Source of the DNA: DATBED01 sp036276195
Lineage (GTDB): Bacteria > Patescibacteriota > Saccharimonadia > Saccharimonadales > UBA4665
DNA: 9,323 bases
Direction: 5' to 3'
Assembly (NCBI GenBank): GCA_036276195.1
Contig: DATBED010000045.1
Location: 1-9,323, forward strand
Part shown: one piece after another, positions 7,226-9,323 of the stretch
How the letters are laid out: each line of letters opens with the position of its first letter
How positions within the stretch are numbered: position 1 is the stretch's first letter
Program-made: the position numbers and the translations under genes
The notes under the pieces: model-generated
Databases searched by the model: none
Seen by the model: the letters and a program-made list of their open reading frames with translations, nothing else
Told to the model about the DNA's origin: nothing

Positions 7226-7939
7226 ATGCAATTACCAAAAATTCTGCTGGTCGAAGACGACCACAACATTGCTGGAACTTTAGTTCAAGCCTTACATAGC
7301 AGCTACGACATCGACATAGCTGCTGCAGGCCGTCTGGCTGTCTATAAAATTACCAATGGCAACTATGATTTAATCGTTTTAGACCTTAACTTGCCTGATA
7401 TCTCCGGTTTGGCTATATGCCAGCAACTGCGTGATAAGGGCTTTTCGATGCCTATTTTAATTTTAACCGGTGAAGACAGCGTACTGACCAAGATCAACCT
7501 GCTAGATGCCGGTGCCAACGACTATTTAACCAAGCCTTTTAGCCTAGGCGAGCTTAAAGCCCGGCTGCGGGTTTTGTTGCGCTCTAGTAAAAAGTTCAGC
7601 CTACTAGTTGGTAGCCAATTATCGGCTTATGGCCTAACGCTTGACCGGCAAACTCTAAAAGTTAGCCGGGATGGCCAAGCAATAAAGCTGCGGCGCAAGG
7701 AGTTTGCCCTTTTAGAGTGCTTGCTAGAGCACGCTGGTTCGGTGGTTAGCCGTACCTACCTCAACCGTTGTGCTTGGCAGGGGGAAGAACTGTGGACTAA
7801 CACTGTCGATGTTCACATAAAGAACCTGCGTGACAAGATAGATAAACCTTTTGAGCAACCCTTAATTCATACTGTACACGGGTTGGGCTATAAACTCGAT
7901 GGGTCGCAGGTCCGGCTTAAGCTTGGGCTGGCAGTATAA
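7226..7939 (+). CDS. OmpR/PhoB-family response regulator
   Basis: Two-component DNA-binding regulator of 237 residues. The receiver domain (about 4-118) has the acidic pair Asp11-Asp12, phospho-acceptor Asp53 in LIVLDLNLPD, the switch Thr81 in LILTGED, and Lys103 in the LTKPF motif. A winged-helix effector domain (about 130-230) has LRRKEFALLECLLEH, the recognition-helix region TVDVHIKNLRDKID, and the terminal hairpin IHTVHGLGYKL. The start ATG is preceded by AGGGG 4 bases away. The stop overlaps the kinase start by one base (TAATG), so the pair is co-translated. No target genes can be named. The TTAAG repeats just upstream suggest autoregulation, and a control role over nearby sod or the small membrane protein gene is only a guess. 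Confidence 0.93.
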   Translation: MQLPKILLVEDDHNIAGTLVQALHSSYDIDIAAAGRLAVYKITNGNYDLIVLDLNLPDISGLAICQQLRDKGFSMPILILTGEDSVLTKINLLDAGANDYLTKPFSLGELKARLRVLLRSSKKFSLLVGSQLSAYGLTLDRQTLKVSRDGQAIKLRRKEFALLECLLEHAGSVVSRTYLNRCAWQGEELWTNTVDVHIKNLRDKIDKPFEQPLIHTVHGLGYKLDGSQVRLKLGLAV

Positions 7940-8646
7940 TGAACGTCAACGACCTACAGCTGAGTGAATTGCGCCGTTTTGCCGAACTGGGCCGAGTAAG
8001 CGCCACGCTAATACATGAGATTAGCAACCCGCTAACGGCTGCCTTAATAAATTTAGAACTGGGTGACTCTACCTCGCCAGGGGTCCGCCAGGCCCGTCAT
8101 AACATGCAACTATTGCGGCGCTACGTCGAATCGGCCCGCCAGCAATTTAGGTCATCCAGCCCGGTCACAAGCTTTACGCTGGCTTCACAAATCAGCCAAC
8201 TTAATAGCGTTTTGATGCCTTTGGCCAAGCGTTCGCACGTGCAATTAGACATCGGCACTCCCAATAATGTAAGTCTGCTGGGCAATCCCCTCAAATTCCA
8301 GCAAATTATCACTAACTTGGCGGTCAATGCCATCCAAGCTTACAAGGAACCCGTTACAGAGTCCCGCCCTTCTGTGGTAAGGCTGCGATTCAGCCATACT
8401 TCCGACAGTCTCACCATTACAATTACAGATTGGGGTGAGGGCATTGCTCCTAGCCAGCTCAACCAAGTATTTGAACCGTTTTACACTACTAAGAATTATT
8501 CCGGTTTGGGCATGGGTTTAGCAATTGTTAAGCAATATGTCACAGATGACTTTGGGGGCACAATTAGTGTGTGCAGCTCCGTACGGTTGGGCACTAAATT
8601 TACAATCAGGCTACCTCTGTCTCATAAACCACTTGTGTTAAAATAA
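7939..8646 (+). CDS. Sensor-less histidine kinase (DHp and catalytic domains only)
   Basis: Cognate kinase for the preceding regulator, judging by the one-base overlap. At 235 residues it contains only the transmitter core. The HisKA dimerisation domain has LIHEISNPL with phospho-acceptor His26. The HATPase domain has the N box NLAVNAIQAY (126-135), G1 box DWGEGIA (164-170), F box FEPFYTTK (178-185) and G2 box GLGMGLAIV (189-197). All ATP-binding motifs are present, so it should be active. There is no transmembrane segment and no PAS, GAF or HAMP domain; only about 20 residues precede the H box, so it is predicted to be cytosolic and must sense through a partner or another route. The H-box style resembles NtrB-like kinases. 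The ribosome site is weak, which fits coupling to the upstream gene. The downstream membrane protein could be a partner, but nothing in the sequence proves it. Confidence 0.9.
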   Translation: MNVNDLQLSELRRFAELGRVSATLIHEISNPLTAALINLELGDSTSPGVRQARHNMQLLRRYVESARQQFRSSSPVTSFTLASQISQLNSVLMPLAKRSHVQLDIGTPNNVSLLGNPLKFQQIITNLAVNAIQAYKEPVTESRPSVVRLRFSHTSDSLTITITDWGEGIAPSQLNQVFEPFYTTKNYSGLGMGLAIVKQYVTDDFGGTISVCSSVRLGTKFTIRLPLSHKPLVLK

Positions 8647-8669
8647 TTACAGTCTACAGCTCTGTAATT
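8645..8669. repeat. Inverted repeat just after the kinase gene (8-base arms, 9-base loop)
   Basis: Perfect arms AATTACAG and CTGTAATT; the first arm begins in the kinase stop codon. The stem is AT-rich and is followed by CTATACC rather than a T-run, so an intrinsic terminator is unlikely. It overlaps a possible promoter for the next gene, which makes an operator as likely as an RNA hairpin. Confidence 0.4.
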
Positions 8670-8681
8670 CTATACCATAAT
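8653..8681 (+). promoter_or_regulatory. Candidate promoter of the small membrane protein gene
   Basis: TCTACA (8653-8658, 4 of 6 to TTGACA) and CATAAT (8676-8681, 5 of 6 to TATAAT) are separated by 17 bases. The RNA would start near 8688, leaving a leader of about 20 bases with AGGAGG at 8701-8706. The -35 lies in the loop of the inverted repeat. Confidence 0.35.
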
Positions 8682-8711
8682 TAAATTACGAAGTCTAACT
8701 AGGAGGCATTG

Positions 8712-9086
8712 TTGCCCTTGTACTCTATTGTTAACTCCCCGGATACGCGGAATCATCAGCTGTTAATATTCATTCCGATTATCTTTATAACGCTTTTTTG
8801 CTTTAGCTACATCTCCATGATGCCGCAGACCCATAAAACAACTCAGGCCGCTGCTAGAATAATCCCATCTACCAGAAACCAAACTAACTCAAACTTGCCG
8901 CCTCTTTCACTTAGCCAGCTGCCTAAGCTTGATGTCGTGCCGGCGTCTTCTACCGGAGCTGACGATGGTGGCGCTGCTCCTCAGGTCCAGTCTTCCGCCA
9001 GCGCCTCCAGTACGTTACAATCGGCACCGACAATGAACCTGTCGGTCCATTCCCGCAACCAGCCTAGTGGCCACAGTAAACACTAA
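8712..9086 (+). CDS. Hypothetical small single-pass membrane protein, TTG start
   Basis: I do not recognise this family. With TTG at 8712 as the start it has 124 residues. AGGAGG (8701-8706) lies 5 bases upstream, a better spacing than for the TTG at 8709 (2 bases) or at 8718 (11 bases); no ATG fits. A short N-terminal segment with Arg13 and His15 is followed by one strongly hydrophobic stretch (about 17-37: LLIFIPIIFITLFCFSYISMM). The remaining 85 or so residues are low complexity, rich in Ser, Ala, Pro, Gln, Asn and Thr, with no cysteines. Charge distribution predicts N-in, C-out, so the tail should be a flexible extracytoplasmic linker. No clear signal-peptidase site is seen. It follows the two-component genes by 65 bases on the same strand. 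It could be a surface anchor, pilus-like accessory or regulated stress protein; none is supported. Its stop abuts the trmD stop. Confidence 0.6.
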   Translation: MPLYSIVNSPDTRNHQLLIFIPIIFITLFCFSYISMMPQTHKTTQAAARIIPSTRNQTNSNLPPLSLSQLPKLDVVPASSTGADDGGAAPQVQSSASASSTLQSAPTMNLSVHSRNQPSGHSKH

Positions 9087-9323
9087 TCAGGGGGCCGGTG
9101 AGCTGTTGGCTTGGCGCCGCCAGGCCGCAATTTCACTGTGGTTACCACCCAGCAGGATTTGGGGTACTTTTAGGCCGCGAAACTCCTCTGGCCGCGTATA
9201 CTGCGGGAATTCGACGGTTGTATCATCTTGCTGGAATGACTCTATTTCGGAAGAATTTTCCCCGCCCAGTACACCCGGCAACAAGCGTACTACGGAATCA
9301 ATAATCACCATGGCCGGCAACTC
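9087..9323 (-). CDS. trmD: tRNA (guanine-N1)-methyltransferase TrmD, C-terminal part
   Basis: SPOUT-class enzyme that makes m1G37 in tRNAs, preventing frameshifting. Only the last 78 residues lie in the window; the frame is open to the right edge, and translation there begins ELPAMVIIDSVVRLLPG. The ELPAM stretch belongs to the SAM-binding trefoil-knot region of TrmD. It is followed by the family-typical PQYTRPEEFRGLKVP and the LLGGNHSEIAAWRR segment of the C-terminal helical domain. The TGA stop is immediately next to the TAA of the convergent membrane-protein gene. The N-terminal part lies outside the window, where rimM, rpsP or rplS often neighbour trmD in bacteria; that cannot be seen here. 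Confidence 0.95.
   Translation of the reverse strand, partial: ELPAMVIIDSVVRLLPGVLGGENSSEIESFQQDDTTVEFPQYTRPEEFRGLKVPQILLGGNHSEIAAWRRQANSSPAP

Noticed and set aside
8121..8466. Minus-strand open frames opposite the histidine kinase
   Set aside because: They overlap the conserved kinase core on the other strand and have no independent support.

Overview
This is a gene-dense bacterial window with no RNA genes, insertion sequences, CRISPR arrays or gene-free stretches over 300 bases. Genes abut or overlap by a few bases. UGA is used as a normal stop (aclB, sod, trmD), so the code is standard here. Compact spacing, a mix of strong Shine-Dalgarno starts and apparently leaderless starts, and an odd central-metabolism inventory would suit a small-genome lineage such as Patescibacteria/CPR (Saccharibacteria-like). 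That placement is a low-confidence guess from style, not from a marker gene.

Left two thirds, minus strand, read right to left from about 6330 to 1: aclB, aclA, tdh, kbl and glmM (3' end cut by the window edge). aclB and aclA encode the two subunits of ATP-citrate lyase and overlap by 8 bases. tdh and kbl encode the two-step threonine-to-glycine route and abut exactly. glmM follows after 3 bases. ACL makes acetyl-CoA plus oxaloacetate from citrate, Tdh/Kbl makes acetyl-CoA plus glycine from threonine, and GlmM feeds UDP-GlcNAc synthesis, whose next step (GlmU) uses acetyl-CoA. The cluster therefore reads as an acetyl-CoA-centred operon. This is the most notable content of the window.

A 153-base divergent region (6327-6479) separates this operon from a plus-strand superoxide dismutase (6480-7079) with Mn-type active-site residues. 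It holds an extended -10 element close to the aclB ATG and a 21-base inverted repeat.

Right third, plus strand: an OmpR-type response regulator (7226-7939), a histidine kinase that has only its catalytic core (7939-8646, joined by a TAATG overlap), and a small single-pass membrane protein of unknown function with a TTG start (8712-9086). The regulator gene is preceded by TTAAG repeats, a 12-base palindrome and a small hairpin. The membrane-protein gene is preceded by a 25-base inverted repeat. The window ends with the C-terminal part of trmD on the minus strand, convergent with the small gene and with no bases between the two stop codons.
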